Under the pieces are notes generated by a model. It saw only the letters and a program-made list of their open reading frames with translations, had not been told where the DNA came from and ran no database searches. Below are positions 34,524 to 47,174 of a stretch of DNA of 64,000 bases, one piece after another. How positions within the stretch are numbered: the stretch's first letter is position 1; the number at the start of each line of letters is the position of its first letter. The translations under genes and the position numbers were made by a program. The DNA comes from Plasmopara viticola (Eukaryota > Oomycota > Peronosporomycetes > Peronosporales > Peronosporaceae), in NCBI GenBank assembly GCA_001695595.3, contig MBPM02000074.1:186001-250000 (forward strand), given 5' to 3'.

Positions 34524-37019
34524 TTACTTTTGTCCCCCTTCCTGCTTCTGCCAGTGAGACTTGAGAAGTGCAAGACGCAGCTGAAGGCGAACGGGATCCG
34601 ACACGGCATAGTCCATAGGAATACGTCCTTGGTGATCTTCTCGGTCGGAATCGGCTCCAGCTGCAATCAGCAGCTTTACGATGCTGCCAAAATCATTAGC
34701 AGCCGCGCTGTGCAAGCTCGTGGTTCCGTCTGTGACCTGCGTCGCATTCACATCGGCACCACGAGCCAGCAGTAGTTCTACAACGTCGGTACGACCCTTC
34801 GATACAGCACCACGCAAAGGCGTGGCTTTATTAGTGCCTGACGTAGCTTCCAGCTTAGCTCCGTGGTCCAGCAGTAGCTCAACAACGTCCTTATGGCCGC
34901 AATACGCAGCAATAAAGAGTGCACGCAAATCGTTTTGCGCTGGCGCTTCGAGTTGCGCATTATGTGCCAATAGCTCCCGGGCAACGTCCACATGCCCTCG
35001 CTCGGCAGCAATGTGTAAGGCTGTCATAGTTCCCGGGAGCTTCTCTGCATGAATACTCGCATCAAAAGACAACAGACAGCGCACAACATCTTCATAACCC
35101 GATTCAACGGCCAAGTGCAGTGGCGACGAGCGGCGCTGGGCGCACACAGCGTCAACGTTAGCTCCATTCAGCAACAAGCTGTTGACAACCGTAAGGTGGC
35201 CGTGCTTGGCTGCATAATGCAAGCTCGTGTACCCTGTCGATGCTGTTGTAGCATCGATCTTCGCGCCGCTCCACAATAAGTGGAGCACGACGGCCAAGTG
35301 GCCCTGTCGAGCTGCGAGCACTAACGGTGTCGCTACTTTCTTGCCACCAACGGTCTCAATGTCAGCGCCGCGGGCTAAAGCGTGTTCTACCATCTGCAAG
35401 TAGCCGTGCTCGGCTGCACAGCACAAGACGCACGACGCTGCGTCAGGCATGCTGGACGTACAAGCGTCGTGAGCGAGCAGGCAGCGGACAATCTCCAAAT
35501 GGCCGCGTCGTGCTGCTAACATCAGTGGATGCCTTGATGGCTCCAGTGCTACAAGGTCCGCGATGCTCGTGGCACCACGTGCTAATAGGTATTGGACCAT
35601 GTCCAAGTGACCGTTTTTAGCTGCTAAACACAGAGCAACTTGTTGTGATCTGCAGGACGAGACCTCTTTTTCTAGCTCATCCATCGTTCGTGGTTCTACT
35701 TCATGTGCTTCATTAGCTACCGACTTTTTCCCACTTTTTCCACTTACTTTTGTTCGCCTTCGACGTTGTCGCCGGCGAAGTTTGTCGCCTGTGCTCTCAT
35801 TTTCCCCAACTGCGGCGAAATAATCCGTTGTCACTGCATCGATGTGTGCTCCATGGGCAATGAGCAGCTCGGCTATCTGCACATGACCATTCTCGGCTGC
35901 TCGGTGTAAGGGCGTTGTGCCATGGATAGTGGCTGCGTTGACGTTAGCACCACGCTCAAGCAACAACGCAGCCACGTCTACATGTCCTCGGTAGGCAGCC
36001 TCATGGAGCGGTGTAGAACCAACGATGGTTGGCTCATCAACTGGTAGCCCCTGGTCAATCAAATACAAGGCCACATCCGCAAAGCCTGACGCCGATGCCA
36101 AGTGCAATCCGGTCTCTCCGCTCGGTAGAGTAGCCGACAGACTCGCACCTCGGGCCAAAAGCACCTTAACAGTCTCCAATTGTCCGTGCATAGCCGCAAC
36201 GTGGAGTGGCGTGGCACCCTCGGCATCGCTTGGAGGTCGCCCATCATCGTTCAGCATTCTTTTCTCTGCAAGCTGTTCGGGTGACGAACAGTCCGACGAG
36301 CTGTTGCTGCTACTGCTGTCGAGCCCGCTTCCTACGTTGAATGTGCTGGCGTTCGTCGAATGTACGGAAGAGCGTTTAAAAGACATATAGTCATTATCTC
36401 TGTCCTGTTCGCTCTTTTTCGGGGATGAAAAAGTAAGCACTTTTCTCGGCAGGTTTTCCGAATACTTCAGCTGCTGTTGAAGAAATTTCGCCACACTCGA
36501 ATGCTCGTTCATTTCGGCGATATCGGCAGCGTTGTTATTATCGACGTCGCAAGCCATAATATTTGCCTTAAACGAAACAAGTGTTTGCACAACGGAAAGG
36601 GATCCAGCCCATGCGGCGAACATGAGTGCGGTGAATCCTTCAGGGGTTGCAATTTCCAAGTTAGCTCCGGCCAGCAGCAATTCCTTGACGGCATCAGTAT
36701 GACCGCCAATGCATGCAAGGTGCAGTGCCGTGAATCCATCTTCATCTGCAGCATCTAGCCAGGAACTCGATGACAAGGATAAGGAAGCGTCTTTGGGGTA
36801 ATTACCAATGCTGGACGAAGACGAGGCGCTTGTACATGCTGTTTGAACAAGTTTAGTGATCTGCTTGACATCCCCAGTCTGCGCGGCTCGTTGTAGTAGC
36901 TGGACAAAGCTGGCACCGTTTGTTGAGGCAGAGGATGGCGACGAGAAGGGCGACATGGATTCCTCCTTCTCTGTGACGGGGCTTCCTCCACTCTGCGTGC
37001 TAAAGTTTGTGGCGCGCAT
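34524..37019 (-). CDS. Ankyrin-repeat protein, 831 residues
   Basis: The ATG at 37019 (MRATNFSTQSGG) is the first in frame; the frame stays open upstream but without another ATG. The protein is built mostly of ankyrin repeats of about 33 residues in three blocks. A first pair lies near residues 90-160 (GFTALHLACIGGHTDAVKEL). A block of four lies near 245-380 (GATPLHVAAMHGQLETVKVL onward), followed by a basic insert (KLRRRQRRRRTK) that could be a nuclear localisation signal. A final block of about ten runs from ~435 to ~815. The N-terminus and the 165-240 linker are Ser-rich and probably disordered. No enzymatic or membrane domain is seen, so it is probably a cytosolic or nuclear scaffold; partners are unknown. 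No introns. Confidence 0.93.
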   Translation of the reverse strand: MRATNFSTQSGGSPVTEKEESMSPFSSPSSASTNGASFVQLLQRAAQTGDVKQITKLVQTACTSASSSSSIGNYPKDASLSLSSSSWLDAADEDGFTALHLACIGGHTDAVKELLLAGANLEIATPEGFTALMFAAWAGSLSVVQTLVSFKANIMACDVDNNNAADIAEMNEHSSVAKFLQQQLKYSENLPRKVLTFSSPKKSEQDRDNDYMSFKRSSVHSTNASTFNVGSGLDSSSSNSSSDCSSPEQLAEKRMLNDDGRPPSDAEGATPLHVAAMHGQLETVKVLLARGASLSATLPSGETGLHLASASGFADVALYLIDQGLPVDEPTIVGSTPLHEAAYRGHVDVAALLLERGANVNAATIHGTTPLHRAAENGHVQIAELLIAHGAHIDAVTTDYFAAVGENESTGDKLRRRQRRRRTKVSGKSGKKSVANEAHEVEPRTMDELEKEVSSCRSQQVALCLAAKNGHLDMVQYLLARGATSIADLVALEPSRHPLMLAARRGHLEIVRCLLAHDACTSSMPDAASCVLCCAAEHGYLQMVEHALARGADIETVGGKKVATPLVLAARQGHLAVVLHLLWSGAKIDATTASTGYTSLHYAAKHGHLTVVNSLLLNGANVDAVCAQRRSSPLHLAVESGYEDVVRCLLSFDASIHAEKLPGTMTALHIAAERGHVDVARELLAHNAQLEAPAQNDLRALFIAAYCGHKDVVELLLDHGAKLEATSGTNKATPLRGAVSKGRTDVVELLLARGADVNATQVTDGTTSLHSAAANDFGSIVKLLIAAGADSDREDHQGRIPMDYAVSDPVRLQLRLALLKSHWQKQEGGQK

Positions 37020-40000
37020 ACGGCGTAGACTGAAAGTGAGAGACGTGTGAATGTTAAACGTAAAGAGCAGAGCAGGGCGACGTTGGCAAAATGCGTGCAA
37101 ACGGAGAGAGACCGACTCGCTCAATCGCTTATAGAGTCGGAGACCATCCAACTGCCGATCGGTGTACGTCACGCCGACGAGACGATAGGGTGCGTCCAGT
37201 TTTTTGGCGCGGAAAGAGGGGCCCTCTTCACGCTGGACGCGCGACTGTCAACTCTGATGGCGACTCTACACCAAGCACTTTCATTGGATTCTTTTTCGAA
37301 CGTGGACCCCTTGAGCGAGAGGACGATCCGGTTTCTGAAACCTTTTCCCGTGGTCCACCTTGTACATTTAGTAAAGTGAGATTACTGCTCAGACGCTTGT
37401 GTACAATAGCGAAGCTGGATAGAAAATAAACGCGACGGGGATGCCAAAAACCAGCTGCTCTCAATGCCTTATGGTCCACAATACCAAATCAGGCCTCACC
37501 AGCTGTTTGTTGCTTACAGCTGCCGCAATTGATTTTGTAATACCGTGTGCAACACAAAAACCGCGTGATGATAGTATACACATAATGATCCAATTAGTTT
37601 GAAGAAGTGTTGCACTTGCAGTAATAATAACATGCACGTCGAAGTGGAACATCATGTGCTCTATCTAATTGATTAATTATCCAGAAACGGCTCAAAAATT
37701 ATTGTTCTTCGAAAAATAAGTTATGCCTGACTCAAAAGCTGTACTTTTTGACATACAAAATGAGTCTTGGAATAATTAAGCTTGGTTACAACTCTACCTC
37801 ATTACCTGTTGACTGAGATATCTTTCAGTAGACCCGACTACTGAAAATCGGATTTTCGGCTTTCTCCATGTAACAATTGCTTGAATGATCGCTTGCAAGA
37901 ACAATATTACGTTCTTCAGAAATTTCCGAGCCCACCTCGTAGCCTGTAAGACTTCTGCGAACGTTAAGATGCTAACGCACGATTTTTCGTAATAATTTAC
38001 ACAAATGTAAACGCCATCCGCGTGCCGCATCTCGATGCAGGTCAATATACATTCTGCCGTCAGCTAATTAGATGCAATGAGGTACTTCAACTCCATCAAA
38101 GCACGTGCACGCCAACACGTATTTCAACGCTTCTGACTTTTGACAAATTTACTAGATACGCAAGCGGCTAGATTTACCCCTTGACCACGTCTTAGGCGCC
38201 CACTGTCGGCGAAATGAACATATTGCCTTCCAATCCGGCCTATCAGACTATGCAACATGCGTAGTTGACTCCTTTGCACGTTTTACTCAAACGCAGCCAA
38301 CTCGTCCACAAAAACTTCATATAGCCAAGTGATGATACTATTCTAGCGCTCACGCCTGACTGACTCGACAGTATGAAACAAGGAAATCAAGCCCCGACCA
38401 TATCCCCGACGTGCTTGAGTAGCTTTGAAAGCGAGGTGTCGGTGTGCTACCCGACTCATGTAGTTATCTTAGCATCGATACCCAGGCTCCAACCAATTGA
38501 CCGGCTTTGGCGCCAAGCATTACGTTTGACATTTTCAGTCACCCCATCACTAGAGACAACACATCTAGCCGCCCTGGCGCTGGTGAGTCCTTAAGCCCGT
38601 AGTTCTCTTATATCGAAGCGACGCTATATGTGCGGGTGCTGTGTAAAATATTCACTTACGTTTTTTTGCAAGCAGTTCCGTGAGAAAATTGGAGTTGATA
38701 TTCCCTTCCTATGGCTCAGCAATAACAATAACCCTCCGCAGTCATATCGGCTTGAATGTTATGCGGCGAATTTCGTGTGAGATCTACTATAAATCTTGAT
38801 TAGACTGTGCAATATTCCCCGATCTCTGACCAAAATTTCAATAACTTTGGTGTCAGTAGACATGATTGCATGAGAAATAGTCTCGCGGTTATTACTAATG
38901 GGCAGAACAAAGTACATGCATTAAGCTCGATCTTACCAATTAAATTAACACAACCAAAGGTATTGCTGGCCATCGTTACAGTACGCAAGGAGCAAAGCAC
39001 GATATACACAACACTTTAAATCAGTAAATTCTGTTCCATGATTTTTTACGTCTTGGTCCTGCAATGCGATTAAATTGGGAACTTGACGTGATCACAACGA
39101 AGATTATTGAGTCTTATACCCTCGTACGGTTTCATGTTTTAGGTAACATGTCGCTTCTTCAATAAAATCTTTACTTTCCCTCAATCTATGGCATGTATGT
39201 GATCCTCGACATGCGAGTAAAACAATTCGACTAATAATTCCGTTACCGCAACCAGCACAAAATAGACCGTAACCTTCTTTACTACGGGAATCGATTCGTA
39301 AGAAGCCGGAAATACATCTATCGTAAAGAAATACCGGACCTTAGACAGAAAGGACCTACAAGAAATCACATTTGCTACCACGCATACCCTTATGCGTGTG
39401 CACCGTTCGAAGCAAAACACGGTTACGTAATGGTTAGGTGGAAAATTGTAAGTACTATGCTTATAAATTTCACCTGCACTAAGTTTGACGGTAAAAAGGT
39501 CATAACTCTTTCTTTTCTCTTCTTCAAGCCAACAGAGCTGCAAAACGGTGTCCACACAAGCTCTCATATTTCGGAACTAGAAAAGTCACGCGGGAGATAC
39601 TGGACACATTGTCGTCTCAAGTGCCCAGATAGAAAAAGAGCAGTAGAGACGAAGGCAGCAAGCGAAGAAAGGATTCGGACACGCTGTGATTATGAAGTTT
39701 CTCGAAAAACGTATGCCAAAGTGTAACAATCGCAAGCTTCTCTAAAAGAGAAGGCGGATGTCAAATCATTGATTGCATCGATGGCTGTGCAGGTGACAAA
39801 AAAAATGTTTTTCAAGTCCCAAGAACTTTTTCTGGCAGTTTGAGCTACAAGAGCGGCGTGTTGAGCACGTCGAGGTCCAAAATGGATGCAATCCTTTCAG
39901 GAGCAGCAGTACCTGGCACGACAAGGTGATGACACTCATCAATGCGCTTTCGCCTAGTAGTTTAAAGACAAAAAAGTAGAAGATTGGAAAGATCAGAGGA

Positions 40001-41100
40001 AAAAAACTCAAGTGCACTTTGTTCTTTGCATCATCAAGTAGTAGCTTAGATGCGCTGGTGTTAGCATCAGTGCATATTTAATCAGCTTATAGGAACATCA
40101 TAGTTTTGTGGCTCTTCTAAGCCGAAAAAATGGCCAAATGTATTTCACTATCATACTTGCCGGCTTCGCAAACAATGCTCGTGAGTGCATAAAAATTATG
40201 CCGCCAAAACACACTTTTGCCTTTGGAAAAGGCAGTGATGTGATTGCTCACGCGAAAGGTAGCTTTATTGCACATGAATTGCCCAGGAAAGATGTGTAAG
40301 TGCTCTGCTGGCTTGTCAAAAAGGTTGCTTATCGTGGCATGGTTAAGGCGTGATATTGGCTCCCTTTAGGATCGTAGAAGTGGACGCAGAATCCGTCAAA
40401 TGATACGATGCTCTAAAAGTTAAGGCATCATGCTTACTATTATTTATCATTTAAAAGTTGTACTTCGACAGGTCGGCACTTGAGTCCATATTAAAAAACA
40501 AAGTTGCCACAGATGACTTGATCCCAAGTCTGTTCTGTTGCACTACAGACTTATATCACCACTCAAGAGGTCGAAGGGAAAGGCATGTGTGCTCGATTTC
40601 TCCGGAACCGTCTGTGTAACACAATCGCGAAGTAATTTCATTATGAGGAGTCAACTTGAAATAACTTGAGTCATGGAGAGATCGCACGGGTTCTTGTCGT
40701 GCTACAGTATAAGTGGTGGCTGTTGACCATATACTGCTATCGTCCTAATCCCTACAATTCTTCTAATACAGTTGTACACGACTACTAATTATCCTTCATA
40801 AAATCGCCGCAAAGCTTTAAGTCCCTTTCATAGTTGTTGTCAAGAAGTCAGTAACATCACAGATCCTGAATGATTTATATCAGAAAGATCGAGTGACCCC
40901 CAATGATTTCGAACGTCTGGATGTATAAACACCTTACTTTTTTGTCTGAAACTTTGCTGCTACAGATATCTGTAATTGTACCATTGCGTATGTGATTCCT
41001 ATGCAATGTGAATTTTGGTGTATTGTCGTTGCTGGCCAACCTGCCAAAGACGGCAACTATGGCACATGTCCTCCCTGTATAGAGGTGCCTATTTTAAAAG
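37020..41100. other. Gene-free tract upstream of the ankyrin gene
   Basis: The first few hundred bases are the upstream region of the ankyrin gene. Beyond that I find only short frames without domains, including one of 128 codons at 39181-39567 on the minus strand that overlaps one of 98 codons on the plus strand. Around 40108-40300 the plus strand reads FAFGKGSDVIAHAKGS, weakly like a Ty1/copia gag-pol segment; I do not call it. Confidence 0.4.
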
Positions 41101-43050
41101 CTGAGGCCCATATTTTTGGACTTTTAATCGAGGCTGCTTAGTCTAGAAATCGACTTCGGATTTCACATGGTCTTTGAATTTCCTTCTTGACTTTACCAAG
41201 CCACCGGATTTGGATCGGTGTAATAACACTTTCCAAGACGGCTCCAACGAGTCTTCCCCGGAGGTAGATGTCAACACGATCGTATTTACCTTCTGCCGTC
41301 GCATGAAGTTCTTATGATGCGGCTTTAAAGGGAAGCGTGGAACACTGAATGTTGCTTTTTCAAAAGTATCTCGCAAAATTTTCTTTACAATCGGGAATGG
41401 GCCAAGATATCTGATCGCGTTCTTTTTTTACTTACGTTTGCAAACTTATGCAAAAGTTGTAGTGTTTTGCGCAAACAGAATTGCTAGCCATAGCCTGGAT
41501 GTGAGCTTGGCGTCTCACCCAAAGTAATTTTCTCTGTCATGTCATGGACCTTCATATAGTTTACAAGAAAACTTTTTCAATGTCTACTAACTCGTCCCTT
41601 GTCTCTGTAGTGACGAGCTTATCCTTTATCAACAATCACCATGACGGCACCGAAAGGACAGTTGGTCTCCGGCAGAGACACGGTGAAGTCCTTTCAAATA
41701 CCAACCCAGAGAAAAGCGTTTTTGGCGGTTTAGCTTGCCTAACCTTGTTGTGCTGACACATGTGTTGGGGACATAGCGTCGAACCTCATATTATTCGGCT
41801 AGTAGTACTTTGCCACATGGCCAGCCTGCTATTGCAGAATCGTGGCTTTCACCAATGACGCGATTCTTTAGATCTTTTTTGTCGGGATTATACAGTTGTA
41901 GAATGTCATCTTCGCATTTTTGATCTTAAAAAACACCATCCTTTCATAAGCACATTAAAGCCTTTTCTAGTAGGCCTGTGTTTTTCTTTATTGGGTACAC
42001 CCACTGTATTCTATTCGTCCCAGTAATCGCCATGATCTCGCAGTTTTTAGCTGTTCCAGTGGCTCTTGCCAGTTAACTTAGACAGCATTACGATTCAACC
42101 TCATATTTCGTGACAATGCGTCAGCCATGGTGTTAGTCTCACCGAAATTCCACTTGGACATAAGCTAAATTTAGCAAGCTCCTTACACCGAGCCACGTTG
42201 AAGTTTGAAGTCTTCTGCGTCAAAATCATCCCAACACTTCATTTTGATCGTGAATCACCGATCGAAGAGGTAATTACGCCATTTTTTTCAGGATATGCAT
42301 AACTGCAAGGGGCCCTTGCTCACGATCTGTCTCTATCGTCCGACTGGTAAAAGCAATAAGAGAGACTAAATCTCTATCTTGTGTCGGGAAGTTCAAGACG
42401 TCTGAAGTTTTCGAAAGGCTCAAAAGACCGAGAAAAATAGGAAGATTAAGCGACGTTCCCGGTGAAGCAGCTCAGCTGATTATCCAAGAGTTTGATGGCT
42501 CCTCGAGGACAAATTCCTTGATACTGTTGTGGATGAGCACTGCAATTTGCGCGAGGACTTTGCGGAGTCTCAAAGCATTTAATATTGCGCCTAGAAAATC
42601 AAATACAGAACATTGGGCGATAACCTTAACCGTGCCATGGTCTATTCGTCTAAGTCTTATCTGACTAGCGCAGAACTGGCACTTGGACGACTTATGGTAT
42701 ATCTTCTGTTCCTCACATCGCTCAAAGACACGGTCTAAAGCCGTTAAGTGTTGACAGAAAGATCTCGTCACATTTCAAAAGTCTGGAAGACTTTCTGCAA
42801 AAGCCGGCTAAAGTACCCGACCTCTCGCTTAGTCTCATGAGAGTGACTAGATACTCAAATAGATCATTTAAGGTCGAGTCAAACCTGAAAGAAACCCCAA
42901 AGTGGGCCCGTGCACAAAGGCTAATGACTTCTGGACAGGGAGTAAAGGTGTTTTCCTTACACAGCATCGTTACTTTTGGTAAGGTCGCTAGATTTGGCTG
43001 TCGATAATAATTGACAATGCGCTAACCTCAGTTCATGACATCGAATCCTG
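41100..43050 (-). mobile_element. Ty3/gypsy retrotransposon relic on the minus strand
   Basis: From 42967 downward the minus strand carries RT pieces. The open frame at 42472-42771 holds HLTALDRVFERCEEQKIYHK and SSKCQFC, matching the gypsy RT block (ALDxVFxRCxExxIxxxxxKCxF). Further down, near 42130-42160, the minus strand reads WNFGETNTMADALSRN, the connection motif after RNase H (NxxADALSR). Decayed residues continue to about 41143 and could be integrase. Stops and shifts show it is dead. No LTRs were found, so both limits are approximate. Confidence 0.65.
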
Positions 43051-43948
43051 CAATACAGAGACTTGCTCTAATTGAAATATCCGCTCTCTATAATCTTGCA
43101 AGATAAATTAAGGCCCAAAGCGTATGCGCAGTTGATTTTCAAACAATGCCCATGTCTTGTGCGTGTTCATGCGCTCACTGTCAACGCACGATTCTCGCCG
43201 CAAAAAATAGATAGCCTTCTTTTTAGCCTTCCTCACATAAGCGACTCTCTGGCGGGCGAGCACACTCAGGCTTGACGCCCACAATATAGAATATAGATGC
43301 AGTTTAAGACAAAGACCAATCTTTATAAAACGGCACTTTTGAGAGTGCTCGGGAATCGTATTGGTCATTTTTAGAAGGTCTGAGCCTTTTGGCTGCTTTA
43401 TTGATCATTGCTATGATTATAGTAATTTTTGTATAAATTATAAAAAGTAATAGTTAGCGTTTATGCTCACGTGATGTTGGGTAGGTCAACGATTATTCAT
43501 CAGTTTTAATATCGGTTTGCATTCTGAGATTCAATGGCGAATTTCGGAACGGATGTAGTTCCTTGATCACAATAGGAATATGCAATCAATCTTTATACTG
43601 TGCACGTCGATCCTGTTGAGACCAAGGACATTGAGCGGTCGTTCGCCGAAAAAACTGTAATCTACTTGCTCGTCTTCTCTGGGCAAGGTATTGTGTGGCC
43701 CCGCCACAAGCATCCAAAGATTTCGATGTAATCACTGGAAATTCTGTTAGTATACTACGATCATGCTGCACTTTCTAAACAAATATCATTTTAAACGGTC
43801 CAGTCCAGACCGGAATATTATTTCTGAAAGGTCGTACACCTTTACTCTACAGGTACACGCCAAATATGAAGCTAAAACCCTGCCTACAATTATAGTCAGG
43901 TGTTCCTCTCAAAAGCAGAGTTTCCCTGCTTCTACGTCCTCCATCGCA
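43051..43948. other. Gene-free stretch upstream of Mo25
   Basis: No supported gene; the last few hundred bases should hold the Mo25 promoter. Short frames on both strands here lack any recognisable motif. Confidence 0.45.
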
Positions 43949-45263
43949 ATGTCGCTCTTCTCGCGCCGGAAAACCCCCGATCAACTAGTGAGGCTACTAA
44001 AGGATGCACTAGCGGATCCATTGGCGCCTGCAAAACCCGGGAAGGACGGAACGGTGAGAGAGCAGTTTGAGTACAATTGTCTGACTTGGACATCCTATTC
44101 ACATTCGGCTCATTATATTGTAGCCCGTGGAAGAAATTACTAAGCGCCTGAGTGAAATGAAACTTCTCTTGTACGGGGATGGAGAACAGGAGGCAAAAGT
44201 AGAAAAGTGCACGCAGCTGGCGGAGCTCCTGATCGCCAGTGGCCTCATTCCCAAGCTCATCATGAGACTGGACAAGCTCCCCTTTGAGGCGCGCAAACAG
44301 TTTGCGCAGGTGTACAACAATCTTATGCGTCGTGATCTCGCAGGATTTGTGGCCTACGTAGAGTGTAGGCCTGAAATTCTATCAGCGCTTGTGGCAGGTT
44401 ACGAAAACCCCGAGGTGGCGCTGAATTGCGGCACGATGCTGCGTGAGGTAAGCTGTGTCAAGGGATGAGAAAAGATTGTGATCGTTTGCTTATCCTCTGT
44501 TTTTCCATTTTTGCAGCTCATTCGTCACGAGAAGCTCGCAGGGAAAATTTTATACTCTCCAAACTTGTGGAAATTCTTTGATTTCTACGTTCATTTGCCC
44601 AACTTTGAGGTCGGTTCGGATGCATTTGCGACGTTTAAAGATCTCTTCACCCGGCACAAGACACTGGCTGCTACCTTTCTTTCGTCTAATTTTGACGTGA
44701 TTTTCACGAAATACAATTGCTTGCTGATGTCGGAGAATTATGTCACGCGGCGGCAATCGTTGAAATTACTTGGAGAGATTTTACTTGATCGCTCCAATTT
44801 TGACATCATGATGAAGTACATTGGGTACGCTTGCATGGCATATTTTAGTCGGTACTGATGGTAAGATGGAAGGTCTAAATGGCGATTGTATTTCTTGTAG
44901 GGAAAAGGAAAATTTGAAGATGATGATGAATTTGTTACGCGACACGAGTGCAAACATCCAGTTTGAAGCCTTTCATGTGTTTAAAGTATTCGTCGCCAAC
45001 CCGAAAAAGCCCGAAGCAATTTCTCTGATTCTTGTGAACAATCGCGAGAAGCTTATTGCATATCTCAAGAACTTCCAGAACAACAAAGGTATGATTAAAT
45101 GTGAATGGATTTTAAGGGCTGAACTCATGTTTGTGATCGGGTTACAGAGGACCCGCAATTTATAGAGGAAAAGGCACTGCTGATCAGGACACTTGAGGGA
45201 TTGAAGGTTGGTGAAGCTACCTCTGAGGCAGTCATACCTCCTTCTGCTCCAATATTACAGTGA
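43949..45263 (+). CDS. Mo25/CAB39 family kinase-scaffold protein, five exons
   Basis: Exons are 43949-44053, 44124-44447, 44517-44824, 44901-45088 and 45148-45263. The four introns are 70, 69, 76 and 59 nt, all GT...AG, and all phases join. The product has 346 residues against about 340 for animal Mo25. It starts [20 protein letters not shown], like the family start, and continues with [18 protein letters not shown]. Also conserved are [60 protein letters not shown] and [19 protein letters not shown]. In animals Mo25 is an armadillo-like helical scaffold that holds the kinase LKB1 (STK11) active with STRAD and activates STE20-type kinases; in fungi the homologue Hym1 acts in morphogenesis. 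A similar cytosolic role is inferred here. Confidence 0.95.
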
Positions 45264-45639
45264 AAGCAGCCGTTAGTATAGGAGAATCAAAGTTCCAGAT
45301 GTGGCTGAAGGGCGATTTGGGTCAGGCACTATGTTAATACTAGTTTGCGATGCAACTACATTAAAATTTTCGTGTCCGCTTCTTGTTCAGCGATCGATAA
45401 TCACACGCTGTGTTTTCTATTGGCTGGAAGACTTTAGAATTTCTCTCGTGACAAACAACTTCATGCCTACTTTATAGTGTATTAAGAGATAGCGGTCAAT
45501 TTGGAAGTGAAACTTTCTAAATTTCGCCGCCGTCAATTGGCCGTATGCGATCGCTTATCAGCAATTGACCAATTGTTTATCTAGTAGCAGCGATACAAAT
45601 ACAAAGCTACAGGATCTCTCTATACAATAGAGTATTGAG
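45264..45639. other. 3' flank of Mo25
   Basis: AT-rich, no gene seen. It should contain the Mo25 polyadenylation region. Confidence 0.4.
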
Positions 45640-45945
45640 ATTGAAGCGACTGGAAGCCACGCGCCTGTCTCTATCGCGGGATTCTGGTAGCAGTCCGACC
45701 CATATTGGGACCGGGTTCTGTACCCCTCATTGCACTATGGGGCTTTTTCGGGTCCCCCACCCAACCCTTATAGTATCCAATCGGGCGCGAGTTGGTAGAG
45801 CAGTCACACACACGGGTGTGATGGCTCGTCCAATTTAGTGACCTATCCCCGGCTGCCTTAATTCGGATCCTATGGGTATCAAACCAAGTACCTTCCTGGT
45901 CTTGGGTCAAACGGCTAACCGCTCGAGCCACAGGGTCGTTACAAT
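45640..45945 (-). mobile_element. tRNA-derived SINE candidate
   Basis: On the minus strand an RNA polymerase III box A (TGGCTCGAGCGGTTA, plus-strand 45916-45930) is followed 30 nt later by a box B like GGTTTGATACC (45875-45885). Spacing and sequence resemble a leucine or serine tRNA head, but the cloverleaf is not intact and GC-rich unique sequence continues for over 200 bp, as in a SINE body. The 3' limit near 45640 is a guess. The GC content is clearly higher than in the flanking DNA. tRNA-like SINEs are known from Phytophthora infestans. Confidence 0.55.
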
Positions 45946-45949
45946 GAAG

Positions 45950-46030
45950 TATAGAGCAAACAGTTAGCGCTACTAATGTATATATACGGTAGAGTATAGA
46001 GCAAGGAGTCAGCGTTGCTAATTACATGTT
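45950..46030. repeat. Imperfect tandem duplication, about 45-bp unit
   Basis: TATAGAGCAAACAGTTAGCG and TATAGAGCAAGGAGTCAGCG start the two copies (45950 and 45995), each followed by a similar CTAAT block. The repeat abuts the SINE candidate head. Confidence 0.8.
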
Positions 46031-46551
46031 TAAAACCTATCAGAAATAACTTGTCAAACTTGATGCTTAAGCAGCAATACACATGTACCACAGGATGCTT
46101 GCTGCTCCCTTTAATTTCGATTTCCTTGGCTTGTGTGATGCAAGCGATACGCTTTTTGAAGTATACACTCAACGCCTTAACACAATAAAATGTAATCTAT
46201 ACCACATATTTAGCAATCGTGCAGCTCGATATGACCACAGCATATCATATTGCATAGCTTTGCAAAACAGGCAAGTCATAGGTAGTGCGGGTAAAGCAAT
46301 TATTGCGATTTGCAACATCTCTTACAAGCGCATGACGTGATAAGTAATGAAAGCTCATATCGGCCTCGAAATTTTAACTCAAAAGCTTTTTTAACAATTA
46401 TCATCGGCAGCCATATATATTATATGAATATTGGGAGATGATACCGGGCAGGCACTTTTCGCTAACGGGCAGGCACTGATGTTTATATGAGTTAAACTGA
46501 TTGGCATTTCTTCTCTGGGATTGGCTGGAGGGTTAATTCTCAGTCGTGATA

Positions 46552-47150
46552 ATTCTTTTGGCTTCGCTTTAACGTCCGTAATTCGCCAGATGCTTGAAAT
46601 AGTGTTTTTTTGTGCTTCGGCTGCTTTCTTGTAGAAATACCAAATATTCTTTTCAAGCGATCTTCGCTCATTATCGCTCTTCAAACGCAGCTCTTCGTAC
46701 CGGATAGACCAAGACATTTCCAACGATTGATTCGCATCGTTGGCATGTACAGAGGAACGTTGCAACACTTCCAACTTGCCTGTAGTTGTGACGCCAAGTG
46801 CTCAAGCTTGGAATCCACCGATAAATCGTGTTGTTTCCAGCATGCTTGGAGTGCTTGAGTCCTTGTTTTAAACTCTTCTTTAAGCGCTGAAATAGTCTCA
46901 CGCACAAGACTAATCACCGACTGGTGTCTATTTTTCTTCAAGACCTGACGGCCACAACTTAAATGAGAACATAGCTCCACCTTGACACTATCAAGCTCTC
47001 GCTGGGCTGCCTCTTTGTCATCTTTGAGCGCAGACTTCGCTTGCAATGCTTCGCTTGCCCGTCGACATTCGTCATCAACTTGCCGCAACGGCGAACTCTT
47101 TTCCAAAGCAAATTGTTGTTGCCAGTGCGTCTGTCGCTGTCAAGCTGCTG
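46552..47150 (-). pseudogene. Captured coiled-coil protein fragment
   Basis: The minus strand reads a charged heptad-like helix: QRQTHWQQQFALEKSSPLRQ, VDDECRRASEALQAKSALKD, KEAAQRELDSVKVELCSHLS, then HLASQLQA. A one-base shift near 46775 leads into LEVLQRSSVHANDANQSLEM and SWSIRYEELRLKSDNERRSL. After about ISSIWRITDVKAK the frame runs straight into the left TIR. The fragment has no start of its own and is broken by at least one frameshift, so it is not a functional gene. It looks like an internal piece of a large coiled-coil protein (centrosomal, flagellar or myosin-like cannot be told apart). Its source gene is not in this window. Confidence 0.6.
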
Positions 47151-47174
47151 GACTTGTGAAGGACTTGGCAGACA

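Noticed and set aside
39181..39726. Overlapping open frames of 128 (minus) and 98 (plus) codons
   Set aside because: They overlap on opposite strands, have no domain, unremarkable composition and no supporting context.
40108..40299. Possible Ty1/copia gag-pol fragment (FAFGKGSDVIAHAKGS)
   Set aside because: Only one short similarity and no neighbouring RT or integrase motif.
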